Source: Flavobacterium hydrocarbonoxydans
GTDB lineage: Bacteria; Bacteroidota; Bacteroidia; Flavobacteriales; Flavobacteriaceae
Reading direction: 5' to 3'
Assembly: GCF_009789235.1 (NCBI RefSeq)
Contig: NZ_WSTB01000002.1
Location: 248,001 to 312,000, forward strand
Length of the DNA stretch: 64,000 bases
Below the pieces are notes generated by a model, which did not search any database, was not told the origin of the DNA, and was given only the letters and a program-made list of their open reading frames with translations. The position numbers were made by a program, and so were the translations under genes. Of this stretch, positions 1 through 8,159 are shown piece by piece. Positions within the stretch are counted from its first letter, which is position 1. Every line of letters starts with the position of its first letter.

Positions 1-870
1 GTTATTGATGGAGTGAAATTTATTTCGGCAGCCGTAAATTTTGATGGAAATCCGATTGATATTTTACAAAAAAGAATTCTGATTAAAGATAATGCTGTAC
101 CATTCGGAACTGTGTTGACATTACCGGCAACAGGAAGCGAAATGAACTCCGGTGCCGTGGTAACTATTGAAGCTACACAGGAAAAACTAGCTTTTGGCGG
201 AAGTGCCATGTTCCCTAAATTCTCAATTTGCGATCCAACTGTAATTGCTTCTTTACCAAAAAGACAATTACAAAACGGTGTTGTAGATGCTTACACACAC
301 GTAATGGAACAATATTTAACGTATCCGCACGAAGGGTATTTACAAGATCGTATTGCCGAAGGAATTTTGCAAACCTTAATTGAAGTAGGTCCAAAAGTGG
401 TAGAAAACCCAACAGATTATGCTTTGGCATCCAACTTTATGTGGAGCTGTACGATGGCTTTGAATGGCTTAATCCAGAAAGGTGTACCTTCAGACTGGGC
501 GACACACATGATTGGTCACGAACTTACCGCTTTGTATGGTATCGACCATGCGAGAACTTTGGCGATTATTGGCCCAAGTTTATACGAGGTAATGTTTGAT
601 ACTAAAAAAGGAAAATTAGCGCAATACGGCCGCAGGATTTTTGATTTAAAAGGTTCTGATGACGAAGTAGCGAAAAGTGCAATAAATAAAACGGTTGAAT
701 TTTTCCACACTATGGGAATGGATACTAAACTTTCGGAATATACAGCTGAATACAAAGACACTGCTGATTTTATTGTAAACAGATTTACAGAAAGAGGCTG
801 GAAAGGTTTGGGCGAAAATCAATTGGTAACTTTAGACAAAGTCAAATCGATTGTGGAGCTAAGCTATTAA
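1..870 (+). CDS. Iron-containing alcohol dehydrogenase, 5'-truncated by window edge
   Basis: This is an NAD(P)H-dependent group III (iron) alcohol dehydrogenase of the YqhD/BDH type, probably reducing aldehydes in the cytosol. The reading frame is open from base 1 (VIDGVKFI...), so the first GTG at 13 is internal and the N-terminal part of the Rossmann domain lies outside the window. The visible 289 residues include the family motif LPATGSEMNSGAV. They also hold a full set of metal-ligand candidates: Asp and His in DAYTHVMEQY, His in MIGHEL, and His in GIDHAR, 13 residues further on. The C-terminus looks complete. It is followed by two tandem hairpins, so the gene ends its transcription unit. 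The true substrate cannot be read from the sequence. Confidence 0.9.
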   Translation, partial: VIDGVKFISAAVNFDGNPIDILQKRILIKDNAVPFGTVLTLPATGSEMNSGAVVTIEATQEKLAFGGSAMFPKFSICDPTVIASLPKRQLQNGVVDAYTHVMEQYLTYPHEGYLQDRIAEGILQTLIEVGPKVVENPTDYALASNFMWSCTMALNGLIQKGVPSDWATHMIGHELTALYGIDHARTLAIIGPSLYEVMFDTKKGKLAQYGRRIFDLKGSDDEVAKSAINKTVEFFHTMGMDTKLSEYTAEYKDTADFIVNRFTERGWKGLGENQLVTLDKVKSIVELSY

Positions 871-888
871 ATTAAAATTTCAATTTTT

Positions 889-937
889 AAATTCCAAATT
901 CCAATAGCACACTTGATTATTGGACTTTGGAATTTTT
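889..937 (+). terminator. Imperfect hairpin after alcohol dehydrogenase
   Basis: AAATTCCAAATTCCAATA pairs imperfectly with TATTGGACTTTGGAATTT and is followed by a T-rich stretch. It starts 18 bp after the stop codon, which fits a terminator. Confidence 0.5.
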
Positions 938-972
938 ATTTTCTTGAAATTTACATTGACTTTTAAAAAACA

Positions 973-1009
973 AAAAAGGCGTTCTTAACAAGTTTAGGAA
1001 CGCCTTTTT
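973..1009. terminator. Rho-independent terminator
   Basis: A perfect 12-bp stem, AAAAAGGCGTTC with GAACGCCTTTTT, encloses a 13-nt loop and ends in T's. It is a strong bidirectional terminator shape. Apart from this hairpin, the one before it and the gpsA promoter, nothing else is recognisable in the 372-bp gap 871-1242. Confidence 0.75.
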
Positions 1010-1191
1010 AAAATACTAAAACAAAACTAACTAACTCAATTTTTGCTAAACTCATTTAGAATTCTAATTTATAATTACTTAGAACGCAACAATTCTTTTA
1101 TTATTGTAGAAATGCAAAAATATTTTTCATTATATTCATTTGCTGTAAAGTATTGAATTTAAAGGCACTTTTTAAAATTCTTAAACCACAT

Positions 1192-1224
1192 TTTGTATTA
1201 TTAATACATTATTAAGTACTTTTG
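1192..1224 (+). promoter_or_regulatory. Bacteroidota-type promoter of gpsA
   Basis: TTTG at 1192-1195 is followed after 21 bp by TACTTTTG at 1217-1224. This matches the TTG / TAnnTTTG consensus of Bacteroidota primary-sigma promoters. The predicted start lies only about 12 nt before the gpsA ATG. Confidence 0.7.
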
Positions 1225-1242
1225 CATTAAATTATTAAAATA

Positions 1243-2238
1243 ATGAGCGAAAATTTAAAATTTGCAGTAATTGGAGGAGGAAGTTGGGCAACGGCAATTG
1301 CAAAAATGCTATGTGTGAATCTTCCTGAGATTTCATGGTACATGCGTAATGACGCTGCTATAGAGCACATTCAGAAATACAAACACAACCCAAACTATTT
1401 AAGTTCTGTAGAATTTGACACGAACAAACTTAAACTGACCAATAATATCAACGAAGCAGTTGAATATGCAGATTATATCATTTTTGCAATTCCTTCGGCT
1501 TTTTTAAATGCTGAATTACAAAATCTAACCGTTTCTCTGGAAAACAAGATTATTTTTTCGGCTATTAAAGGAATTGTTCCTGAAACGAGTTTAATCGTTG
1601 GAGAACATTTTCATATTCAGTATGACATTCCGTATTACAATATTGGGGTTATAACGGGTCCTTGCCACGCAGAAGAAGTAGCGCTTGAAAGGCTTTCATA
1701 CTTGACAATCGCTTGTGGAGATCCTGAAAAAGCAGAAAATGTTGCTAAAAATCTTTCCGGAAATTACATCAAAGCCAAAATCTCAGACGACATTATTGGT
1801 ACTGAATATGCGGCGATGCTAAAAAACATCTATGCAATTGCGGCTGGAATCGCACATGGTTTAGGTTATGGCGATAATTTTCAGTCGGTGATGATGAGTA
1901 ACGGAATTCGTGAGATGAAAAAATTCATTAGAAAAGTACATAAAATGAAACGTAACATCAATGATTCGGCTTATTTGGGCGATTTATTAGTTACCGGATA
2001 TTCTGTATTTTCCAGAAACAGAATGTTCGGAAATATGATTGGAAAAGGTTATACGGTAAAAAGCGCCATGATGGAAATGAGCATGGTTGCGGAAGGATAT
2101 TACGCTACTAAAAGTGCTTATAAACTAAATCAGGGTTACGGTGCCAAAACGCCTATAATTGATGCCGTTTACAGTATTTTGTACGAAGGTAAAGATGCAA
2201 AATCTGTATTTAAGAAACTGACGGAGTCTTTGGATTAA
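1243..2238 (+). CDS. gpsA: NAD(P)-dependent glycerol-3-phosphate dehydrogenase
   Basis: GpsA reduces dihydroxyacetone phosphate to sn-glycerol-3-phosphate in the cytosol, supplying the backbone for phospholipids. At 331 aa it has the usual family length. The N-terminal Rossmann motif GGGSWA is at residues 11-16. The conserved GPCHAEEV block is at 139-146. The family catalytic lysine is probably Lys194 in MLKNIYAIAAG, and the C-terminal helical domain holds the substrate site. It has its own promoter immediately upstream and a strong terminator after it, so it is probably monocistronic. Nothing is missing. Confidence 0.95.
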   Translation: MSENLKFAVIGGGSWATAIAKMLCVNLPEISWYMRNDAAIEHIQKYKHNPNYLSSVEFDTNKLKLTNNINEAVEYADYIIFAIPSAFLNAELQNLTVSLENKIIFSAIKGIVPETSLIVGEHFHIQYDIPYYNIGVITGPCHAEEVALERLSYLTIACGDPEKAENVAKNLSGNYIKAKISDDIIGTEYAAMLKNIYAIAAGIAHGLGYGDNFQSVMMSNGIREMKKFIRKVHKMKRNINDSAYLGDLLVTGYSVFSRNRMFGNMIGKGYTVKSAMMEMSMVAEGYYATKSAYKLNQGYGAKTPIIDAVYSILYEGKDAKSVFKKLTESLD

Positions 2239-2262
2239 TTTTAGATTTTAGAGTGTAGATTT
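2239..2262. repeat. Heptamer-type repeat, inverted partner at 4072-4095
   Basis: This 24-bp TTTTAGA-type segment directly follows the gpsA stop codon. It is the reverse complement of 4072-4095 with one mismatch. The region to about 2275 continues with degenerate GATTTAA heptads. It belongs to the short heptamer repeats seen in several gaps of this window. Confidence 0.6.
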
Positions 2263-2290
2263 AAGATTTAAGAATATAGAGAATAGAAAA

Positions 2291-2330
2291 AAGAGCCAAA
2301 AACTATTTTAATTAGTTTTTGGCTCTTTTT
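2291..2330 (+). terminator. Terminator of gpsA
   Basis: AAGAGCCAAAAACTA and TAGTTTTTGGCTCTT form a 15-bp perfect stem followed by further T's. It lies about 50 bp after the gpsA stop. Confidence 0.8.
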
Positions 2331-2335
2331 GCTTT

Positions 2336-2420
2336 CCTGCAAGGTTTCAAAAACCTTGTAGGTATGTCTTTTTTAATTACAACTATTTTCAATCCTACAA
2401 GGTTTCGAAAACCTTGCAGG
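2336..2420. repeat. Two copies of the CCTGCAAGG palindromic repeat
   Basis: Two 27-bp palindromes lie at 2336-2362 and 2394-2420. Each has the form CCTRCAAGGTTT-NNN-AAACCTTGYAGG, and they lie in opposite orientation with respect to the asymmetric R/Y position. The same element occurs three times at 24359-24511. It is a dispersed intergenic palindrome, possibly also a terminator for the minus-strand gene at 2431. Confidence 0.8.
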
Positions 2421-2430
2421 ATGGCGAATA

Positions 2431-2838
2431 TTACTTAACCATTACTCCTTCAACAAAAAGAATCGGCACTTCTTCCGTATTGTTTTCGTTGATTAGGTTT
2501 GATTTGAAGATGAATTTCTTGTCGTATAAAGTGTTTCCGATGAAGAATGTCACCATGAATTCGTTGTTTAATACCAAAAGGCTTTTTTCGATCATTTCGA
2601 TTTTTACGACTGAAACGGCAGGAACCTCAACAAAAGCATGGCGTAAAACAGACGTTTTTTTCATTTCGCCATCAATTGTTCCAAATGCTTTTGAAACCAC
2701 CATTACACTATCAAGATTGAAATCGCTGTCGTTTACCAGGTAAGCGTACCAGACTTTTTCCAAAAAATCGTCGCTCCATTCCTGAACAGCGGCAAGAAAT
2801 ACGTTTTCTACTTCTGGGATTGTTATGTCTTTTTTCAT
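2431..2838 (-). CDS. Conserved hypothetical protein, 135 aa
   Basis: I do not recognise a domain. The predicted product is a 135-aa soluble protein with no signal peptide or membrane segment. It starts MKKDITIPEVENVFLAAVQEW and alternates hydrophobic and charged residues in a way that suggests a compact alpha/beta fold. The Val- and Phe-rich strands in the second half (for example FMVTFFIGNTLYDKKFIF) look like a beta-sheet. The codon pattern matches the neighbours and the gene is bounded by repeats on both sides, which supports it being real. It is minus strand like pheS downstream of it in coordinate, but a 119-bp repeat array separates them. Function unknown. Confidence 0.7.
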   Translation of the reverse strand: MKKDITIPEVENVFLAAVQEWSDDFLEKVWYAYLVNDSDFNLDSVMVVSKAFGTIDGEMKKTSVLRHAFVEVPAVSVVKIEMIEKSLLVLNNEFMVTFFIGNTLYDKKFIFKSNLINENNTEEVPILFVEGVMVK

Positions 2839-2851
2839 TTTTTAAGTAAAC

Positions 2852-2948
2852 AGTTCTTAGTGCTTAGTTTTTAGTTCCTAGTGCTTAGTCCTTAGTCCCT
2901 AGTTCTTAGCAAAAAATACTAAGTACTAAAGACTAGGGACTAAGGACT
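2852..2948. repeat. Heptanucleotide (AGTNNYT) array folding back on itself
   Basis: From 2852 there are eight consecutive 7-bp units of the form AGTNNYT (AGTTCTT, AGTGCTT, AGTTTTT, AGTTCCT, AGTGCTT, AGTCCTT, AGTCCCT, AGTTCTT). A short spacer is followed by complementary ACTAAGG-type heptads. AGTCCTTAGTCCCTAGT (2887-2903) and ACTAGGGACTAAGGACT (2932-2948) are perfect inverted repeats of 17 bp. The array fills the gap after pheS and could end pheS transcripts. Confidence 0.85.
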
Positions 2949-2957
2949 TATAAAAAA

Positions 2958-3977
2958 TTAAATATTTGCTTTGAATTGCTCTAAGAAACGAACGTCGTTT
3001 TCGTAAAACATACGAATATCGCCAATTTGATACAGCAACATTGCGATACGCTCTACTCCCATTCCGAAAGCAAAACCGTTATATTCGTCAGGATTGATGT
3101 CGCAATTTTTAAGAACGTTTGGATCAACCATTCCGCAGCCTCCAATTTCTAACCAACCAGTTCCTTTGGTGATGCGGTAATCGGTTTCGGTTTTTAAACC
3201 CCAATAAATATCAATTTCGGCACTTGGTTCTGTAAACGGAAAGTAGGACGGACGCAAACGAATCTTCGATTTTCCGAACATTTCTTTGGTGAAATAAAGC
3301 AAAGTCTGCTTCAAATCGGCAAAGGAAACATCTTTGTCAATGTACAATCCTTCGACCTGGTGGAAAATACAGTGCGAACGTGACGAAATAGCTTCGTTAC
3401 GAAAAACACGTCCTGGGGAAATCGTACGAATTGGCGGTTTATTGTTTTCCATATAACGCACCTGAACAGATGATGTATGCGTACGCAACAACACGTCAGG
3501 ATTCGTCTGAATGAAAAAAGTATCCTGCATATCACGAGCCGGATGGTATTCCGGTAAGTTCAACGCTGTAAAGTTATGCCAGTCGTCTTCGATTTCAGGA
3601 CCTTCGGAAACATTGAAACCAATGTTCGCAAAAATATCTATAATTTGATTTTTAACAATCGAAATAGGATGACGTGAACCAATAATTACCGGCTCAGAGG
3701 TACGTGTTAAATCGCCAAAAATACCTTTTACTTCTTCTTTGCTTTCTAACTCTTCCTGAATAGCACGTACTTTTTCTTCAGCAACGGCTTTCAAGGTATT
3801 GATTACTTGTCCAAAATCTTTTTTCTGATCATTCGGAATGTTTTTAAACTCTGAAAAAAGTTCTTTCAGCAAACCTTTACTTCCTAAATATTTTACACGG
3901 AATTGCTCTAAGGATTCTTTGTTTTTATCATTGAATGCTTTAGCTTCCTCTATATGTTGTTTGATCTTGTCTATCAT
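2958..3977 (-). CDS. pheS: Phenylalanine--tRNA ligase alpha subunit
   Basis: PheS is the catalytic alpha subunit of the (alpha-beta)2 phenylalanyl-tRNA synthetase, which charges tRNA-Phe in the cytosol. At 339 aa it is the normal length. The N-terminal coiled-coil tRNA-binding arm spans about residues 1-85. The class II core follows, with motif 2 around VFRNEAISSRSHCIFHQVEG and motif 3 at GFAFGMGVERIAML near the C-terminus. The beta subunit gene (pheT) is not adjacent, which is common in Bacteroidota. A TAnnTTTG-type element lies 20 bp upstream of the ATG. No anomalies were seen. Confidence 0.96.
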   Translation of the reverse strand: MIDKIKQHIEEAKAFNDKNKESLEQFRVKYLGSKGLLKELFSEFKNIPNDQKKDFGQVINTLKAVAEEKVRAIQEELESKEEVKGIFGDLTRTSEPVIIGSRHPISIVKNQIIDIFANIGFNVSEGPEIEDDWHNFTALNLPEYHPARDMQDTFFIQTNPDVLLRTHTSSVQVRYMENNKPPIRTISPGRVFRNEAISSRSHCIFHQVEGLYIDKDVSFADLKQTLLYFTKEMFGKSKIRLRPSYFPFTEPSAEIDIYWGLKTETDYRITKGTGWLEIGGCGMVDPNVLKNCDINPDEYNGFAFGMGVERIAMLLYQIGDIRMFYENDVRFLEQFKANI

Positions 3978-3996
3978 CGGTCTTTCTTTGAAGGTG

Positions 3997-4004
3997 CAAA
4001 TTTA
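3997..4004 (-). promoter_or_regulatory. Putative -7 element of pheS
   Basis: On the minus strand this reads TAAATTTG, a full match to TAnnTTTG, about 20 bp upstream of the pheS ATG. No clear TTG box is seen 19-21 bp further up, so support is partial. Confidence 0.45.
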
Positions 4005-4071
4005 GCGAAAAAAGTGAAACGTTAGAAGTGAGAAGTAAGAAGTATTTCTTAAAACTTCATTCCTAAATCTA

Positions 4072-4095
4072 AAATCTACACTCTAAAACCTAAAA
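4072..4095. repeat. Heptamer-type repeat, inverted partner of 2239-2262
   Basis: This is the reverse complement of 2239-2262 with one mismatch. It sits between pheS and the 118-aa gene and overlaps nothing coding. Confidence 0.6.
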
Positions 4096-4096
4096 T

Positions 4097-4453
4097 TTAA
4101 TCAATAAGTTCTCTTTCCAAAAAATAATTCACAATCGCTTCTTTCATTAAAACCGATTGTTCACCTGCTTTTAGTGGTGGCAATTCTTCTTTTACCTTAT
4201 AATGTGGCCATCCGTCTTCGTCAAAATATTCGAATTCGTAATAACCATAAGGCTCTAATAATCGGCAAATCGCGATGTGCATCAGGTTTAATTTTTCGTC
4301 TTTTTTGAATTCGCGATGTACTTTTCCGAGTTCCTGAACTCCTATTAAGTAAATGATGGCATCTAAATCTAAATCTTCGCCTTGCGAAAACTGATTGGAT
4401 AGTATATCGACGAGCTTTTCCCAGCGCTCTTTTAGTTGTATATCTCTTGACAT
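4097..4453 (-). CDS. Conserved hypothetical protein, 118 aa
   Basis: I do not recognise a named domain. The product is a small acidic cytosolic protein, mainly helical by eye, starting MSRDIQLKERWEKLVDIL. It carries a distinctive aromatic and acidic stretch, YGYYEFEYFDEDGWPHYK, at about residues 71-88. No signal peptide or membrane helix is present. A TAnnTTTG promoter lies about 120 bp upstream, so its transcript would carry a leader containing the GATTTTA heptamer array. It is minus strand and lies upstream of pheS in transcription order, but pheS has its own -7 element. Length and codon use fit a real gene. Confidence 0.75.
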   Translation of the reverse strand: MSRDIQLKERWEKLVDILSNQFSQGEDLDLDAIIYLIGVQELGKVHREFKKDEKLNLMHIAICRLLEPYGYYEFEYFDEDGWPHYKVKEELPPLKAGEQSVLMKEAIVNYFLERELID

Positions 4454-4464
4454 TCTTAATTTAT

Positions 4465-4510
4465 GATTTTAGATTTTAGATTTTAGATTTTAGATTTTAG
4501 ATTTTAGATT
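4465..4510. repeat. GATTTTA heptamer tandem array
   Basis: Six and a half perfect copies of the 7-mer GATTTTA. It lies just upstream of the start codon of the 118-aa gene and inside its predicted 5' leader. Confidence 0.9.
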
Positions 4511-4569
4511 GCTGTTCTTGAGATTTTTTTAATCTGAACGCTACAATCTGAACTCTAAAATTATTGTGG

Positions 4570-4603
4570 CAAAGATACACACTTCAAATCCAAAGACCTC
4601 AAA
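4570..4603 (-). promoter_or_regulatory. Putative promoter of the 118-aa gene
   Basis: On the minus strand TTTG (4600-4603) is followed after 22 bp by TATCTTTG (4570-4577), matching TAnnTTTG. The predicted leader is about 110 nt and includes the heptamer array. Confidence 0.45.
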
Positions 4604-4696
4604 AAATGATCAACATCGTTTCTGATATTTAAATAAAGGAAATCGAAAAACCTCTGAACCTTTGTATCTCTAAACCTCTGTACCTAAAAAAAGATA

Positions 4697-4704
4697 TATA
4701 TTTG
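4697..4704 (+). promoter_or_regulatory. Putative -7 element of the cvpA-like gene
   Basis: TATATTTG matches TAnnTTTG and ends 24 bp before the ATG at 4729. It overlaps the TTG at 4702, which argues against that TTG as the start codon. Confidence 0.5.
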
Positions 4705-4728
4705 CTCCTTTATAAAACAAACCTATTT

Positions 4729-5289
4729 ATGAGTTTTTTAGATATTTTTTTGGGTGCTCTCTTGGCTTTTAGTTTTTACAAAGGTATCCAAAACGGGCTT
4801 TTCGTAGAAATAGCATCTTTTGTTTCTTTGTTGTTGGGAATTTATCTGGCTATTAAATTTTCGTCTTTAATGAAAGAAATTCTGATGAAACATGTTTCCT
4901 GGAACCCTAATACTATTCAGGTTACTGCTTTTATACTGACTTTTATACTTGTCGTAATCTCTGTAAATTTGCTGGCTAAGTTTTTAACAGGAATCGCTGA
5001 TTTTGCCATGCTTGGCTGGACCAATAAACTGGGTGGCGGATTTTTTAGAGTTCTAAAAACAATCTTGATCTTGAGTATTTTCATAGCCCTCTTCGAAAAA
5101 GTAAATTTCAATCAAACGTTTGCTAAAAAAGAAACTCTGGATCATTCTTTTTTTTATAATCCGATTAAAAAAGTGGCTGCTTTTGTGTATCCTTCGATAG
5201 AAAAATGGTATGAAACTTTTAAAGAAAATCATACTAAGAATACTGAAGAAGAAAACACTGTTGAAGAAAAACCTACGGAAGCAAAATAA
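4729..5289 (+). CDS. CvpA family membrane protein
   Basis: This is an inner-membrane protein of the CvpA (colicin V production) family, whose role in Bacteroidota is not settled. The ATG at 4729 gives MSFLDIFLGALLAFSFYKGIQNG, the typical CvpA N-terminus. An in-frame TTG at 4702 would add nine residues but lies within the promoter. Four hydrophobic segments are visible, at about residues 3-20, 25-45, 62-85 and 100-120. The family glycine-rich turn GWTNKLGGGFFRVLK precedes the last one. The 187-aa product ends in a charged Glu/Lys/Thr-rich tail. It converges on the GH95 gene across a palindromic terminator. Confidence 0.85.
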   Translation: MSFLDIFLGALLAFSFYKGIQNGLFVEIASFVSLLLGIYLAIKFSSLMKEILMKHVSWNPNTIQVTAFILTFILVVISVNLLAKFLTGIADFAMLGWTNKLGGGFFRVLKTILILSIFIALFEKVNFNQTFAKKETLDHSFFYNPIKKVAAFVYPSIEKWYETFKENHTKNTEEENTVEEKPTEAK

Positions 5290-5302
5290 TATTTATAAAA
5301 TG

Positions 5303-5335
5303 AAACCCGACAGGTTTCAAAAACCTGTCGGGTTT
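5303..5335. terminator. CCCGACAGG palindromic repeat, likely bidirectional terminator
   Basis: AAACCCGACAGGTTT and AAACCTGTCGGGTTT form a perfect 15-bp stem between the convergent cvpA-like and GH95 genes. The same element is at 19694-19726 and 42689-42720, so it is a dispersed repeat that here sits in a terminator position. Confidence 0.8.
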
Positions 5336-5357
5336 GATACAATTTGTTTGATCGCTT

Positions 5358-7754
5358 TTACCAGTTTATTTCTGATTGCTCTCCTTTTTTCAACGTGATT
5401 GTTTGTTTTTTATCACCACTAATCAAAATTGTTGTTCCTCCTGTTTTAGAAAAAATAATTACTTTTTTTAGTGTTTTGTTTTGCCATTCCATTGCGATTT
5501 CGAATCCACCTCTGGCGCAGATTCCTTTTACGGAACCCGTTTCCCAGGCATCTGGTAAAGCAGGTAATAATCTGATTTCGTTTTCATCTGATTGTACCAG
5601 CATTTCGGCAACGGCTGCGGCTCCTCCAAAATTACCATCAATTTGAAATGGCGGATGTGCGTCCATTAAATTCGGGTACGTTCCTCCTCCTCTTCTTGGT
5701 TTTTCGGTTTTCTTTCCGTCAGGATCTACGTAGCGAAGCAGTTCACGGTACATTTTGTAGGCGCGATTTCCGTCCCAGAGTCTTGCCCATAGATTAATTC
5801 TCCAGCCTTTTGACCAGCCTGTGGTTTCATCGCCTTTTATTTCTAATGTTTTTCTGGAAGCTTCGGCCAAATCCGGCGTTTTTAATGGTGTAATGTGGTC
5901 CCCAGGAAAAAGTCCAAACAGCTGTGATTGATGACGATGTCTTGGATCTTTATCTTCCCAATCGAAATACCATTCCTGCAGGTTTCCTTTTTTGCCAATT
6001 TGATAAGGGTACATTTTAGAAAGGGCAGTTTCTAATTTGGTTCTGAATTCGGCATCGCTATTTAAGACTTCTGAAGCTTTGATTGTTTTATCGAAACATT
6101 CACGAATCATCGCTAAATCAGCAGTTCCTCCATACATTGTGGCGCCAACAAAACCATCTGGTGTTAGGTATTGATTTTCAGGTGAAGTGGATGGTGATGT
6201 AATCAGATTTCCGTTTTTATCGGTAACCATCCACTCTAAAAAGAATTGAGAAGCACCTTTCATAATAGGATACCCTTCGTTTTTTAGATATTTTTTGTCT
6301 TGCGAAAAAACATAATGTTCCCAGATATGCGTGCTTAACCAGGCTCCTGCGGTATTCCAGCACGCCCACATTGGATCTTCTTTTCCGAATTGACCAACCG
6401 GATTGGTCATCGCCCAGATATCTGAATTGTGTGATGCCGACCATCCTTTGTTTACGCCGTAAAATGTTTTAGCGCTTGTTTTTCCGGTTACCGAAAGGTT
6501 TTTTATGAAAGACAACAGAGGCAGATGCATTTCTGAAAGATTCGTGTTTTCGGCAAGCCAATAATTCTCTTCCAGATTGATGTTCATCGTATAATTACTG
6601 CTCCACGGCGGATTTAAATGCGGATTCCAAATACCTTGCAAATTCGCCGGAACACCAAGGGTTCTTGAACTGCTTATCAATAAATAACGACCGTAATTGA
6701 AATACAAAATTTCAAGATTTTTATCTTCCTTACCTTCAGAATATCTTAACAAACGTTCATCTGTTGGCAAATCGGGAGCGGTTGTTTTGCCTAAATCTAA
6801 AGTGACACGATTGTAGAATTTTTGATAATCGGCAATATGAAATTCCTTTACTTTATCGAAAGGTTTCGAAAATGCTTTGTTCAAATTTTGTAGTGCAATT
6901 GCTACATCTTCAACACCTTCTGTTGCCGGATTTTTGTCGAAACCATTAAAGCTTGTGGCAACCGAAACATAAATAATAGCTTCTGTTGCGTCTTTTAAAA
7001 TTAGAGATTCTCTCGAATTGGTAATTTTCCCGTCTGTTTTTTTTATTTGGATTAAAGTCGTAAATCTGGTTCCCCTGTCTTTTATATCGAGATATTTTGG
7101 CAAAACAGCATATCCGGCATTTTCATGAATTGGCGCACTACCAGTCATTACCAACATGTTATTTCTGACTTCAACATTTGATTTTAATAAACTCTTTAAA
7201 TTGATATTAAAGTTTAAAGCTCCTTTTTGATCGCTTGTTAATTTGATTATCATTATTTGATCCGGAGCCGAGACGAAATATTCGCGTGTATATTTTATAC
7301 CCGCCATTTCGTAACTCACTTTTGATATGGCGTTCGAAAGATCCAGTTCCCGACGATAATTTACCGCTTTTCCTTTTTCTTCATTATTGATTTCTAAAGT
7401 TCCTAAAGGCGAAAAAGATTCGGAGTTTTTGCCCTGCACTTTTTTATTGAGTTCTTCGGCCAGTTTGTAGTTTTCGTTTTGGAGTGCTTCGCGAATCGCA
7501 GGAATGTTTTTGTAGGCTTCCGGATTCATGTTGGCATTTACGGGTTCTCCCGACCAAAGTGTGATGTCGTTCAGGTAAATTTTATCTGAATTGGCGCCTC
7601 CAAAAACCGTTGCACCCATTTTTCCGTTTCCTAAAACCAGACTTTCTTCAAAGAATTCGGCGGGTTGGCTGTACCATAAAACATGACTGGATTGCGCCGA
7701 CATTTTTATGGTAAAAAGAAAAATGAAAAATATTTTTATACTGTTTGATTTCAT
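5358..7754 (-). CDS. GH95 family glycoside hydrolase, probable 1,2-alpha-L-fucosidase
   Basis: GH95 enzymes are inverting hydrolases that mostly remove terminal alpha-1,2-L-fucose; some act on alpha-L-galactose. The product is 798 aa, with a signal peptide ending near MSAQ, so it is periplasmic or exported. The N-terminal beta domain begins with the family hallmark WYSQPAEFFEESLVLGNGKMGA. The (alpha/alpha)6 barrel contains ASHNSDIWA, a Glu in SPENQY and an Asp in QIDGNFGGAAAVAEML, matching known GH95 catalytic segments. As last gene of the xyloglucan locus it would remove fucose from fucogalactoxyloglucan side chains. A 542-bp repeat-filled gap separates it from GH43, so it may be transcribed separately. 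Substrate is inferred from family and context. Confidence 0.88.
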   Translation of the reverse strand: MKSNSIKIFFIFLFTIKMSAQSSHVLWYSQPAEFFEESLVLGNGKMGATVFGGANSDKIYLNDITLWSGEPVNANMNPEAYKNIPAIREALQNENYKLAEELNKKVQGKNSESFSPLGTLEINNEEKGKAVNYRRELDLSNAISKVSYEMAGIKYTREYFVSAPDQIMIIKLTSDQKGALNFNINLKSLLKSNVEVRNNMLVMTGSAPIHENAGYAVLPKYLDIKDRGTRFTTLIQIKKTDGKITNSRESLILKDATEAIIYVSVATSFNGFDKNPATEGVEDVAIALQNLNKAFSKPFDKVKEFHIADYQKFYNRVTLDLGKTTAPDLPTDERLLRYSEGKEDKNLEILYFNYGRYLLISSSRTLGVPANLQGIWNPHLNPPWSSNYTMNINLEENYWLAENTNLSEMHLPLLSFIKNLSVTGKTSAKTFYGVNKGWSASHNSDIWAMTNPVGQFGKEDPMWACWNTAGAWLSTHIWEHYVFSQDKKYLKNEGYPIMKGASQFFLEWMVTDKNGNLITSPSTSPENQYLTPDGFVGATMYGGTADLAMIRECFDKTIKASEVLNSDAEFRTKLETALSKMYPYQIGKKGNLQEWYFDWEDKDPRHRHQSQLFGLFPGDHITPLKTPDLAEASRKTLEIKGDETTGWSKGWRINLWARLWDGNRAYKMYRELLRYVDPDGKKTEKPRRGGGTYPNLMDAHPPFQIDGNFGGAAAVAEMLVQSDENEIRLLPALPDAWETGSVKGICARGGFEIAMEWQNKTLKKVIIFSKTGGTTILISGDKKQTITLKKGEQSEINW

Positions 7755-7860
7755 TTTGCGTCGTTTAATATGTTTCGTTCGTACGGAACTTTATTTTAAT
7801 TTGTTTTATCTATAGATTACTAAGTTAACCAGTTGTGTGTAATTAATAAAAATTTAATTA

Positions 7861-8010
7861 AACACATAGAAAACATAGATTTTATGATTTTGAAAAAAAG
7901 GAAATCAAAAAGAAACTCGTTTCTTCACACATAGTCCCGATAACTATAGGGATGTTTTAATGCAAGTGAAACGCCTTTTTTGAGTTCAATAAACTATGTT
8001 TCTATGTGTT
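7861..8010. repeat. 150-bp imperfect palindromic element
   Basis: The ends AACACATAGAAAACATAG (7861-7878) and CTATGTTTCTATGTGTT (7994-8010) are inverted repeats with one indel, enclosing about 115 bp. It resembles the dispersed, non-coding palindromes of Flavobacterium intergenic regions. Downstream at about 8065-8090 are CGCAGATT-type short repeats also seen at 21796-21903. Confidence 0.6.
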
Positions 8011-8159
8011 AAAATAATCTCACCCAACAAGTTAAGATAAGAAAAATGACGTTTTATTTCCTCGCAGATTTCGCAGATTCTGCAGATTTCATTTTAATCT
8101 TTTAAATCATTGTAATCAGAGATCTATTTTATTTTAAATTCTTTAACTTAATGACATTT

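Noticed and set aside
2414..2743. Plus-strand open frame of 109 codons opposite the 135-aa gene
   Set aside because: It is antisense to a gene with better composition, starts inside a palindromic repeat and has no promoter or homology-like motif.
2852..4510. Heptamer arrays considered as CRISPR
   Set aside because: Repeat units are 7 bp and contiguous, with no spacers and no cas genes.
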